A stretch of 20,776 nt of DNA from a virus: IMG/VR virus record IMGVR_UViG_3300047666_000398, positions 1 through 20,776 of that record. One strand, 5' to 3'. The notes under the pieces were generated by a model that was given only the letters and a program-made list of their open reading frames with translations, searched no databases and was not told the DNA's origin. Positions 14,300 to 20,776 of the stretch are shown piece by piece. A program made the translations under genes and the position numbers. Every line of letters starts with the position of its first letter. The first letter of the stretch is position 1.

Positions 14300-14309
14300 G
14301 GATTTACAA

Positions 14310-15152
14310 ATGACAGATATAACTGTGGTTACAACATTTCACAAAGAGGGAATGGACTTGTACGGACAACGGTTTTTAGATAGCTTTGCTCAACGAGTCG
14401 ACAAGAAAGTTAAACTTTTAGTGTACACTGAAAATTGCAAGCCTGTTAACCCAGACGAGAATCAGATTACAATTCTTGATGCAGCACTGGTTTTACCAGA
14501 CTTGAATGCGTTTAAGATGCGGTGGAAAGATGATCCAAAAGCAAACGGAATTCCTCCTGCTGACATTCGTGCAAAGCGACAACGCGATCATCACAAAGCA
14601 TTCAAGTGGGATGCTGTACGGTTTGCCAACAAGACCTACGCCGTGTACGACGCTTGTAGACGCTGTACAGACTGGTGTGTGTGGATGGATGCCGACACGT
14701 TTGTACACAGTGATTGGAGTTTTGATCAATTCAACGAGTGCCTGCCGAAGACCAGCTGGATCACATATGTGGGCCGTGGCAAAGGATCGCAAACATGGCC
14801 CGAGTGTGGGTTCTATGGCATGAATTTAAAAGATACAGTGTGTCAGGAATTCTTGGCAGAGTTTGAAAGAGTATACACTGATGCACCAAATGGAATCTTT
14901 TTACTCGAAGAATGGCACGACAGCTTTGTGTTTGGAGATATTGTAAACAAGATGAAACAACTTGCGCCAAATGTGTTGGATTATAGTGCAGAGATGTACT
15001 TGAGGGAAGCAAAGACAGGCGGAGGCGGGCATCCTCTTATTAATACCAAGTTAGGACAATGGATTGACCACATGAAGGGCAACCGAAAGAACGCCGGAAA
15101 GAGTTTGACTAAGGACCTAATAGTTGACAGAAACGAAGGTTACTGGCAGTAA
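14310..15152 (+). CDS. GT-A-fold glycosyltransferase
   Basis: This 280-residue protein starts with the GT-A-type opening MTDITVVTTFHKEGMDLYGQ and has the metal-binding DxD as WMDADTFVH (DAD at 127-129). A GRGKGSQTWPECGFYGMN segment follows at about 155-172, then an EEWHDSFVF acidic stretch suited to the acceptor side. It ends with a basic tail. Such proteins transfer a sugar from a nucleotide donor; the target may be a phage or host glycan, a virion protein or modified DNA. The ATG has AAAGGA upstream. It is the only plus-strand member of the sugar cassette, and its last 13 bases overlap the end of the converging GT-B-like gene. Confidence 0.82.
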   Translation: MTDITVVTTFHKEGMDLYGQRFLDSFAQRVDKKVKLLVYTENCKPVNPDENQITILDAALVLPDLNAFKMRWKDDPKANGIPPADIRAKRQRDHHKAFKWDAVRFANKTYAVYDACRRCTDWCVWMDADTFVHSDWSFDQFNECLPKTSWITYVGRGKGSQTWPECGFYGMNLKDTVCQEFLAEFERVYTDAPNGIFLLEEWHDSFVFGDIVNKMKQLAPNVLDYSAEMYLREAKTGGGGHPLINTKLGQWIDHMKGNRKNAGKSLTKDLIVDRNEGYWQ

Positions 15153-16054
15153 TTGCGCATGTGCCGCCAGCATTCGCCTGATTCTAGTTCATCAAATTTC
15201 CAATGGAACATGCTAATACGTTCCAGCCACCGTTGGCGGTCAAACTCTTGAGGATTTTCGATATTTCTAAAATCGATATTGCTAACTTCGGCACACTGGC
15301 TATCAGCAGGATCTGTTAAGAAGCAATGATACCCTTCTATAATTGGGCCGACTGCTGCGCTACTATTATGATTTATTATGGCCCATGCTTTATGCAAGTC
15401 AGTAGTCAAGCTAGTGCCAACTGCACTTATTCTGACATTGCTCATATGTTTTATAGAATTATTTAAAGTGTTTATATATGTAGCTGCTGATTTATCACCC
15501 GGGTGTGTTCTAATTATTATAGGCCTGTCAGTATGTTGGCGCAGTTGGGTAATTGTTTTTATTGCCCATTGTTGCACATCTGTACCTTTTAAACTCCAGC
15601 CTTTGTTGCGTTGCAGCATTAAAACAATACTTTTTCCTTTAACTTTGTAATCTTCTAATTGTATATTAGTATCTTTGGAAATTTGATTCCATCGTATAGG
15701 ATTAACATCAGTGTCGCAATAAATTCCAGTAGTCGGAAATATGCCATTAAAGCTGTATCGCAAGTACCCGTGCGGATTTGTTTTATCTTTATACAAAAAT
15801 AAATTGGCGTCACCAGTTACTACTTTTTGAGCATCAATAATTTGTTTTCTTAATTTCAAATGAGCACTGCTAGTGTCAGCATACACCCACCCCTGTATCA
15901 CTGCTACATCTGCAGTTTGTATAACTTCTGAGTTACTAACAATTCCAGTGTCGCCTGCTGCATTTACGCCTTTAATAAAGTTAATTAACAATTGCGGTTT
16001 TTGCTGATTGCTATTGCGAGCCGGAACAGTTTTTAAATAACTAACTACCTTCAT
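15140..16054 (-). CDS. GT-B-like glycan transferase, paralogue
   Basis: This 304-residue protein is related to its two cassette neighbours. It has ADVAVIQGWVY (48-58), matching the ADVAVIW region of 13426-14271; a YLRYSFNG segment (97-104); LMLQRNKGWS (145-154); HTDRPIIIRTHPGDK (174-188) with the HP donor-site signature; NHNSSAAV (228-235); and IENPQEFDRQRWL (265-277). The repeated IENP...DRQ(Q/R)WL C-terminal block in the two stand-alone paralogues is strong evidence of duplication. The ATG at 16054 lies inside the 3' end of the fusion gene (14-base overlap), with no strong Shine-Dalgarno, so translational coupling is likely. It is probably cytoplasmic; substrate unknown. Confidence 0.75.
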   Translation of the reverse strand: MKVVSYLKTVPARNSNQQKPQLLINFIKGVNAAGDTGIVSNSEVIQTADVAVIQGWVYADTSSAHLKLRKQIIDAQKVVTGDANLFLYKDKTNPHGYLRYSFNGIFPTTGIYCDTDVNPIRWNQISKDTNIQLEDYKVKGKSIVLMLQRNKGWSLKGTDVQQWAIKTITQLRQHTDRPIIIRTHPGDKSAATYINTLNNSIKHMSNVRISAVGTSLTTDLHKAWAIINHNSSAAVGPIIEGYHCFLTDPADSQCAEVSNIDFRNIENPQEFDRQRWLERISMFHWKFDELESGECWRHMRNYCQ

Positions 16055-17741
16055 TTAAAATATGCCATGCAGTTCCATTGGCTAATTCACTTGATGTGAA
16101 TTGACAATAGCTCAAATGCCTTGCTAACGGTATTTGTAAATCTATCGCAGGAGTTGTTAAGTTTTCAATCTGATCAATACTGGTATTGCACACAGATGTT
16201 GCTGCATTGGGCGCTAATGCAATAGCAGGTAGTCCAAACAAAAATGCTTCTGTTGCAGCAATACTATTAAATGTAACTAAACAATGTACGTCATCTTGCA
16301 TTGCTTGCCAAATTGGGTTGCTAGTAACTCTGTCTGTTCGATTAGGTTTTAATCTAATTTCGATAGGCCTGTCGGTGTGTTTTTTAATTTCGGTAATAGT
16401 TTCAGACATCCATTCGTCGAGATCCTTGCCGTAAAACATCATTACTTTTTCACTCGGTGGTACAAGTAATATTTTACGACCAGTCTTGAACTTTCCGGGT
16501 TTAAAATTTAATTTATCAAGACGGCTATTGTCTCTAGCGACCAGCGGATTTGTATTTTGCAGTCCATTAAATGATACTCTATGATACTGTTTTTTAGTTC
16601 CGGGTTGTAAATATCCGGTGTCTATAGCATAAAAGTTTCTTTTGTTTTCTAAACAATATCGAAGAGCAGTTTGACTAGTGCTACCAAGGCCTCGAATAAC
16701 TAGTGTCGACTCGCCACTAGGATTTATTTTATTCCATTCACTAATGGTGCCGCCGCTGCCTAATACAAAATCTCTAAGATATGGATCATATAAATGTCCT
16801 TTTTTAGCAGTATTAAAATCACCCTTTGATGGCGATATAGCTACAACTTTTACTCCCATTTCGATGTCCTTTAAATCGTGCAATTGCTTTTTTGTTTTAT
16901 ATGCCACTTCGTCTGGATCTATTGTACTTTGTAAAAATAACTCAATTAGATTTTTTTTTTGATCCGAAAGAGTCAAGTCACTTATGCCTATTACTCTTTC
17001 TTCATTAGCGGTCATTCTAGTTTCAAGGACATTTATATTAGTTTTTAAAAAGTTAATATGTGCCTTGTACCAATCAACTGCGTATTCGCAATCTTGGTAT
17101 TCTTCAAACCACGGCCCGCCATTTGTGTAATGAATAAGGTCAGGAATACCGTTAGTAGGTTGGCTATACCATCCAACTAACCAATTCCACGTATGGCTAA
17201 TCTTACCAAGTTCAGAGTCGTGTAGCCAGCTAAATCTGTGTAGGAAAGCACCGGTCTTTTCGGGGTCATTAACAAATTCTTTTGTAACTATTTTGTTACT
17301 AGTATGCCCGCAATTGACAAGCATCATGCTTGACCAGTTTTTACGAGGGTACGGAAGTTGCTGCTTGCCGTCCATCTTTGTGCCTTCTTTAGGAGTGTAG
17401 TCATGTTGGGCACACATAACTGCATACTGATCATCTACTTGATCAAACAGTTCTTTAATGTCTGTCTTAAGGACTACATCGCAATCTATAAACAGCGCCC
17501 ATCCTTGAAAATTGCAAAGTTCGGGCAATAGAAATCTAGTAAATGTAAATTCTGTTGATGCAAGAGTATCTGTTGGTCTGCTGTACAGTCCTTTTCTTAT
17601 TAAATCTTTTTGTTTTAGAGGAACTATTTCTACTGGGACACTAGCAGTGTCAAGTATACTTTGTTTGCAGACTTGATAAGCAATATCTTCTCGGCTATCC
17701 CAGCCAATAAAAATTCTTAATGGTTTAATCTCTTCGTTCAA
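16041..17741 (-). CDS. Two-domain glycosyltransferase: GT-A N-terminus fused to a GT-B-like C-terminus
   Basis: This 566-residue protein has two units. Residues about 8-230 form a GT8-like GT-A domain: LRIFIGWDSREDIAYQV (8-24), TEFTFTRFLLP (63-73), the DxD as FIDCDVVL (84-91), and LHDSELG...HTWNWLVGW (173-191). Residues about 300-566 match the GT-B-like paralogues: HTDRPIEIRLKPN (455-467), FNSIAATEAFLFGLPA (491-506) and IDQIEN (522-527). The HP of the paralogues is KP here, so the donor-site histidine is lost. The start is TTG at 17741 with GGAG at suitable distance, overlapping the upstream gene by 17 bases. A run of ten A residues in the mRNA lies at codons 261-264, in the linker. Confidence 0.82.
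   Translation of the reverse strand: MNEEIKPLRIFIGWDSREDIAYQVCKQSILDTASVPVEIVPLKQKDLIRKGLYSRPTDTLASTEFTFTRFLLPELCNFQGWALFIDCDVVLKTDIKELFDQVDDQYAVMCAQHDYTPKEGTKMDGKQQLPYPRKNWSSMMLVNCGHTSNKIVTKEFVNDPEKTGAFLHRFSWLHDSELGKISHTWNWLVGWYSQPTNGIPDLIHYTNGGPWFEEYQDCEYAVDWYKAHINFLKTNINVLETRMTANEERVIGISDLTLSDQKKNLIELFLQSTIDPDEVAYKTKKQLHDLKDIEMGVKVVAISPSKGDFNTAKKGHLYDPYLRDFVLGSGGTISEWNKINPSGESTLVIRGLGSTSQTALRYCLENKRNFYAIDTGYLQPGTKKQYHRVSFNGLQNTNPLVARDNSRLDKLNFKPGKFKTGRKILLVPPSEKVMMFYGKDLDEWMSETITEIKKHTDRPIEIRLKPNRTDRVTSNPIWQAMQDDVHCLVTFNSIAATEAFLFGLPAIALAPNAATSVCNTSIDQIENLTTPAIDLQIPLARHLSYCQFTSSELANGTAWHILNEGS
16951..16960 (-). repeat. A10 homopolymer at the domain junction of the GT fusion gene
   Basis: The coding strand reads GATC, then ten A, then TCTAATTGAG. 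In frame this gives D-Q-K-K-N-L. Losing one A puts TAA two codons on, and gaining one puts TGA three codons on. Polymerase or ribosome slippage would therefore release a GT-A domain of 264 or 266 residues without the C-terminal half. Confidence 0.8.
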
Positions 17742-18495
17742 TGTCGTTCTCCGTTAGATTGTTGCCTAGCCAAACTTCTATTACCTTGGCAGTATTCTGG
17801 CCAGTGTTGGTTGCTTTGTGCCATGTATTTTTAGGAATGTCAATGCTTTCACCAGCTATGTATAAATTATTAAGTGTGCGGCCGTCCTCGAACTCTAAAT
17901 TCATTTGTATTTGTCCAGACACAACATGCCAGTGCTCACTGCGGTCGAAGTGTCTCTGATCACTTAATGACTTGCCTTCTAAGAAGGATAATTCCTTTAC
18001 TTGCCATCCATTATTTTTATCTAATACAGTGTATGTTCCCCATGCACGCTTAGTTGTAGGCTGACTCCATTCTTTGAGAATTGAACTGCTCGAATTCTTT
18101 TTATCTTCGCCGCCTACGCCGCATGCAAATTGCAATCCATGTTGATGCTTGTACATTTTGTATTCTGGACTGTTGATGTTATTTCGGTCGCCGCCATTGG
18201 CAAAGATAATATCAGTGCTACTTCCATGTGTTGATAGCATTTGAAAAATAGCACAACATGCGCTGTCGTCATCATCGTTAAAACCAATAACTTGATCAAC
18301 TATGCCCAAGTGCTTGATAATGTTTGTACGTTCTTCGAAGGACATAAACGGCTTGCCCTTCTTACGTGTCAACCATGCGTCAGAATTGACAGCCACAACT
18401 AACTTGTTGCCTAACTTTTTGGCTTCTTTGAAATATTCAATGTGGCCTGAATGCAATGGGTCAAATCCGCCCGAAACTAATACTACTGTTTTCAT
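17725..18495 (-). CDS. Nucleotidyltransferase-cupin fusion (GmhD/TagD-like plus ManC-type cupin)
   Basis: This 256-residue protein begins with a cytidylyl/adenylyltransferase domain (about 1-145): SGGFDPLHSGH (8-18; HxGH at 15-18 binds the nucleotide), AVNSDAWLTRKKG (35-47), an EERTNII segment, and SSSSIL near 135-140 where the family has its SSTxII motif. Residues about 150-256 form a type-II mannose-6-phosphate isomerase-like cupin: RAWGTYTVLD, FDRSEHWHVVSGQ (183-195, with the metal-site His/Glu cluster), IDIPKNTWHKATN and the final LTENDIER. Such domains make activated sugars (NDP-heptose or CDP-alditol) and act on hexose phosphates. The ATG at 18495 is favoured over a TTG at 18516 because it restores the usual N-terminal length. 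Confidence 0.85.
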   Translation of the reverse strand: MKTVVLVSGGFDPLHSGHIEYFKEAKKLGNKLVVAVNSDAWLTRKKGKPFMSFEERTNIIKHLGIVDQVIGFNDDDDSACCAIFQMLSTHGSSTDIIFANGGDRNNINSPEYKMYKHQHGLQFACGVGGEDKKNSSSSILKEWSQPTTKRAWGTYTVLDKNNGWQVKELSFLEGKSLSDQRHFDRSEHWHVVSGQIQMNLEFEDGRTLNNLYIAGESIDIPKNTWHKATNTGQNTAKVIEVWLGNNLTENDIERRD

Positions 18496-18509
18496 ACAAG
18501 TACTTATTT

Positions 18510-19130
18510 TCACCAACCAAAAATATAATCTTTTCTGACATTAGTGATTTCCTTTGCTCCGATACTTTTAAGATATGCGCCTGCATTGTAATTTGTGTCT
18601 GCTTGCTGCTCGCAAACAATAATAGGTTTATACTTCAATATCGTTTCAGTTGCACCTTTGAGTACTTCTAACTCGTGCCGTTCGCAATCAATTTTCAATA
18701 GTCCGAACTTTGGAAGATCCAATTCATCCATGCGTTTAATTATAATGTCACCTGTACCAACTTCACTAACAAAGCTGCCGCCTGTGTTTTTGCTATCATA
18801 AACCATTTCAACTACATTGTCAACACTACCTAGTGCATGTTTGTGAATCTCAATGTTTAGCCCTGACACATTTTTTTCTAAGCATTTATATACTTGTTCT
18901 AATGGTTCAAATGCTATAACATGATTAAACATCTTTGTCAATGGCCTTGACCATAGTCCGACATTTGCTCCAACATCAACTGCTATATTAAAATCAGTGA
19001 CGTATTTGTATGCAGCGTCTCTAACATCGTCTTGATATTCTGGTGGGCCGCCATTTTTAATACGCTTGGCAATCAACCTCTCAAAGTGGTCATCACTGTC
19101 AGGCATCCAGTAGTTGTAAACTTTTTTCAT
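18510..19130 (-). CDS. FkbM-family SAM-dependent methyltransferase
   Basis: FkbM-type enzymes O-methylate sugars, glycans or polyketides. In this 206-residue protein the SAM-binding loop is VDVGANVGLW (51-60), followed by AFEPLEQ (73-79) and the family-typical KIDCERHELEVLKGA (146-160). It ends within an AdoMet-fold beta strand (DYIFGW). No membrane segment is seen. The ATG overlaps the stop of the upstream methyltransferase as ATGA, so the two are coupled. Located inside the sugar cassette, it most likely methylates the product of the nearby glycosyltransferases; that is inference. Confidence 0.9.
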   Translation of the reverse strand: MKKVYNYWMPDSDDHFERLIAKRIKNGGPPEYQDDVRDAAYKYVTDFNIAVDVGANVGLWSRPLTKMFNHVIAFEPLEQVYKCLEKNVSGLNIEIHKHALGSVDNVVEMVYDSKNTGGSFVSEVGTGDIIIKRMDELDLPKFGLLKIDCERHELEVLKGATETILKYKPIIVCEQQADTNYNAGAYLKSIGAKEITNVRKDYIFGW

Positions 19131-19681
19131 TCTTTTTCCAGTATTACGATATATTTTACAACATGCCTCGGCGGGCCTTTTTTAACTTCTGCATGTCTTT
19201 CTGTAATCTCTTCGTGAATGATGTGCCATCCTTGTATTGCTTCAAGTTTGCGTTTCCACCATTTAGGAGATTCAATAATAAGGTGTGCATTTCTGCCGTC
19301 ACTAAGTGACTTCTTTGCAGGATGACATGCAATAAGATGATATTGATACCTAGTTGTTCTGTTACATAAATCTTGTAGAGTATCGTCAATGTAGTATTCT
19401 TCTACATGTTCTAATACGTCGCTGCTGTACGTAAGTTCAACTTGTTCCGGTAACGGATTTGGAAATGTAGCAGGATCAAATGTATGTAATTTAATATTAG
19501 GATATTCTGTTCGTATTGTCTCGCTGGTATTGCCCTTGCCTGCCCCAAAGTCTAAAAAACTGTTAATAGCGTTTTCGCTGATCAACTTATGAACGATATC
19601 TGGAATATTTTTATTTAAACCAAATGTTTTTTTACTATGTAACAGTTTTAATTCTTCTACGTATTCTTTACTATATGCCAT
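19127..19681 (-). CDS. Class I SAM-dependent methyltransferase
   Basis: This 184-residue protein has a Rossmann-type SAM site: FLDFGAGKGNTS (42-53, motif I), HTFDPAT (66-72, motif II acidic), and SSDVLEHVEE (86-95, the post-II SxDVLEH pattern). The C-terminal part includes HLIIESPKWW and a basic end. The substrate is not predictable; a glycan, small molecule or nucleotide are options. The start codon overlaps the upstream stop as TAATG, and the 3' end overlaps the FkbM gene by 4 bases, placing it first in the accessory cassette after the uvsX-linked genes. Confidence 0.85.
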   Translation of the reverse strand: MAYSKEYVEELKLLHSKKTFGLNKNIPDIVHKLISENAINSFLDFGAGKGNTSETIRTEYPNIKLHTFDPATFPNPLPEQVELTYSSDVLEHVEEYYIDDTLQDLCNRTTRYQYHLIACHPAKKSLSDGRNAHLIIESPKWWKRKLEAIQGWHIIHEEITERHAEVKKGPPRHVVKYIVILEKE

Positions 19682-20136
19682 TATATTGCCGCGTCATCTA
19701 GTCCTGCAACTCGCAGTTTGACAATATTTGTCATTTGCCATTGTTTCTGATCCAGTCCTTTTAGTACACCTAGCCATTTGTTTCGCAACAGTGCAAATTC
19801 GTTGATTAGTTGTTCGTAGTCACAAACTGCTGTCTCGCCGTCTACATACTTTTCGCAATCACGGCTGGATAATGCACGCTGGTAATTTTCTAGATATTTT
19901 CTAAAAAACGAGCTACGCAGCTTGCGCAATTCAATATTTAGATATTCTAGTATAGCCTCAAGTTCTTGAAGTTGATTAAATCTTTGTTCAACAATCCCGG
20001 GCATCATTGCTGCTGCTTTTTCAATACTACCCTTGATCTGGGTTTCAAAGCGAGCTGTTGCCAGCTCGCTTTCAAAGTATTGTATAGCATTTGGAATTTC
20101 AGTAATGTCATTGGTGACTTTGCTATACCATCCCAT
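19681..20136 (-). CDS. uvsX-linked coiled-coil protein of unknown function
   Basis: This 151-residue protein begins MGWYSKVTNDITEIPNAIQYF and is helical throughout. The strongest amphipathic stretch is about 53-85 (QRFNQLQELEAILEYL, then RKLRSSFFRKYL). The C-terminal half has LLRNKWLGVLKGLD and ends RVAGLDDAAI. I recognise it as a conserved uvsX neighbour in T4-like marine phages. A recombination-mediator role like T4 UvsY is possible from position and size, but I see no alignment that supports it. The ATG is preceded by GAGGA at good spacing. Confidence 0.78.
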   Translation of the reverse strand: MGWYSKVTNDITEIPNAIQYFESELATARFETQIKGSIEKAAAMMPGIVEQRFNQLQELEAILEYLNIELRKLRSSFFRKYLENYQRALSSRDCEKYVDGETAVCDYEQLINEFALLRNKWLGVLKGLDQKQWQMTNIVKLRVAGLDDAAI

Positions 20137-20138
20137 TT

Positions 20139-20369
20139 CTAGTCCTCGTCTTCTTCGTTGTCTTCGTCGTCGTTGGTATCTAGATCAAGATAGTAATTAA
20201 TAGCGTGATCTAAGAACTTGTCAGTTCCGCTAACCTCTTTAAGAGTCATGTCGTCAACGCCATAGTCTGCTAATAAATCAACATACTTTTCTGCTGCAAG
20301 TTCGACATGCTTTTTATCAAGATACTCCTTGAATAAATTCCAAATATCAGCTACTTGGTCTTCGTTCAT
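20139..20369 (-). CDS. Small acidic uvsX-linked protein
   Basis: This 76-residue protein has a helical body (DIWNLFKEYLDKK, EKYVDLLADYG, LDHAINYYLDL) and an Asp/Glu-rich tail (DTNDDEDNEEDED). Acidic tails of this kind are common in phage ssDNA-handling proteins, but the role here is unknown. The ATG overlaps the uvsX stop as TAATG, with GAGGAG upstream inside the uvsX end, so it is co-translated with uvsX. It is conserved in position in T4-like marine phages as far as I recall. Confidence 0.78.
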   Translation of the reverse strand: MNEDQVADIWNLFKEYLDKKHVELAAEKYVDLLADYGVDDMTLKEVSGTDKFLDHAINYYLDLDTNDDEDNEEDED

Positions 20370-20776
20370 TATTCTTGCTCCTCGGCATAATCAACATTGA
20401 CTGCTTCGTCAACATCGTCGTCGTTGCTAATGCCGTTTGCTCTATCAGTTATTGCTTTTTCTTTCTTGATGATAAAGTCGACCATTGCACGATCAAGAAG
20501 ATCGCCAGTCCACCTTTTGCGGAACTCAAGAATTTCTTCGCCGTCTTCCATTATGTACTTATAACGGTTTCCTACTTTTTCAAGAAGGCCTTGACCGTCA
20601 AACAAGTCAAATAATCCGCTGTACGGATCCATGCCTGTTGCATAAGGAATACGCACTTCAACACTTTCAAACGGTTTTGAATAACGAGTTTTCATTATCT
20701 TGCACTTGGCTCGAATACCATGTACAGTTGATGACTTAACACCGTTTTCGTCTTCTTTTAGTTTTAGCTTCTTCAT
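20369..20776 (-). CDS. uvsX: C-terminal part of UvsX (RecA-like recombinase), cut by the window edge
   Basis: UvsX is the T4 RecA-type strand-exchange protein. Only 135 C-terminal residues are in the window. The segment AKCKIMKTRYSKPFESVEV, then MDPYSGLFDLFDGQGLL and FRKRWTGDLLD, matches the UvsX C-terminal region, including the loop-2-like basic segment and the end of the core. The ATPase core with the Walker A motif lies outside. The ATG at 20776 is probably an internal methionine. The tail is acidic (DDDVDEAVNVDYAEEQE). The stop overlaps the next start. Confidence 0.9.
   Translation of the reverse strand: MKKLKLKEDENGVKSSTVHGIRAKCKIMKTRYSKPFESVEVRIPYATGMDPYSGLFDLFDGQGLLEKVGNRYKYIMEDGEEILEFRKRWTGDLLDRAMVDFIIKKEKAITDRANGISNDDDVDEAVNVDYAEEQE

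Noticed and set aside
18795-18823. Minus-strand TTGACA-N17-TATGAT inside the FkbM methyltransferase gene
   Set aside because: Good boxes and spacing, but it lies mid-gene with no start codon close downstream; the next start is about 300 bases away. It may be chance, so it was not listed as a feature.
19681-20136. Assignment of the 151-aa uvsX neighbour as UvsY
   Set aside because: Only size and location agree; I could not line up the sequence with UvsY as I know it.

Overview
This window looks like part of the genome of a T4-like marine myovirus, of the cyanophage or pelagiphage type. The evidence is a densely packed minus-strand block of T4-type replication and recombination genes: the 3' part of uvsX, the UvsW helicase, the gp61-type primase and the gp41-type replicative helicase. 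Overlapping stop/start codons are common, no gap exceeds about 225 bases, and short AT-rich boxes resembling T4 late promoters (TATAAATA-like) are present. The host cannot be read from the sequence. No tRNA, rRNA, integrase, IS element or CRISPR array was seen.

Layout in the main transcription direction (minus strand, from the right edge leftwards): (1) The uvsX 3' end and two small uvsX-linked genes of unknown function (20776-19681). (2) An accessory surface-sugar or modification cassette (19681-13426): a class I methyltransferase, an FkbM methyltransferase, a nucleotidyltransferase-cupin fusion, a GT-A/GT-B fusion, two further GT-B-like proteins, and one GT-A glycosyltransferase on the plus strand. 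(3) A core block (13408-6547): a 392-aa protein with a possible HARP-like segment, UvsW, a conserved 168-aa protein, a candidate PD-(D/E)XK nuclease, three small unknowns, a zinc-finger protein and a 184-aa protein that reads like a stripped-down DnaE (bacterial Pol III alpha) catalytic core. (4) A plus-strand unknown gene and a minus-strand virion-type protein, facing apart (6554-5365). (5) The primase-helicase pair (5329-992), separated by a 41-aa membrane ORF, a NodU/CmcH-type carbamoyltransferase and a DUF59/MIP18 Fe-S assembly protein. (6) At the left edge, a plus-strand virion-type gene, two overlapping 26-bp palindromes and a partial plus-strand reading frame.

Regulation can be partly read from sequence. 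Four minus-strand promoters match TTGAC(A/T)-N17-TANNNT. In three of them (before the DUF59 gene, the primase and the 392-aa gene) exactly six bases separate the -10 box from the ATG, so their mRNAs should start at or within a base or two of the start codon and be leaderless. A late-type box sits five bases before the ATG of the 504-1004 gene, giving the same outcome. Most other genes have a recognisable Shine-Dalgarno or are stop/start coupled, so the phage appears to use two modes of translation initiation. Three single plus-strand genes interrupt the minus-strand block, and each overlaps the converging neighbour at its 3' end by 8 to 13 bases.

The strongest points for follow-up are the repeated leaderless-promoter layout, the mini-DnaE-like protein, the tandem palindromes at 338-385, the sugar/methyl cassette with its three related GT-B domains and an A10 slippery run at a domain junction, and the insertion of carbamoyltransferase and Fe-S genes between primase and helicase. 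All homology statements are from recognition by eye; no database search was run.
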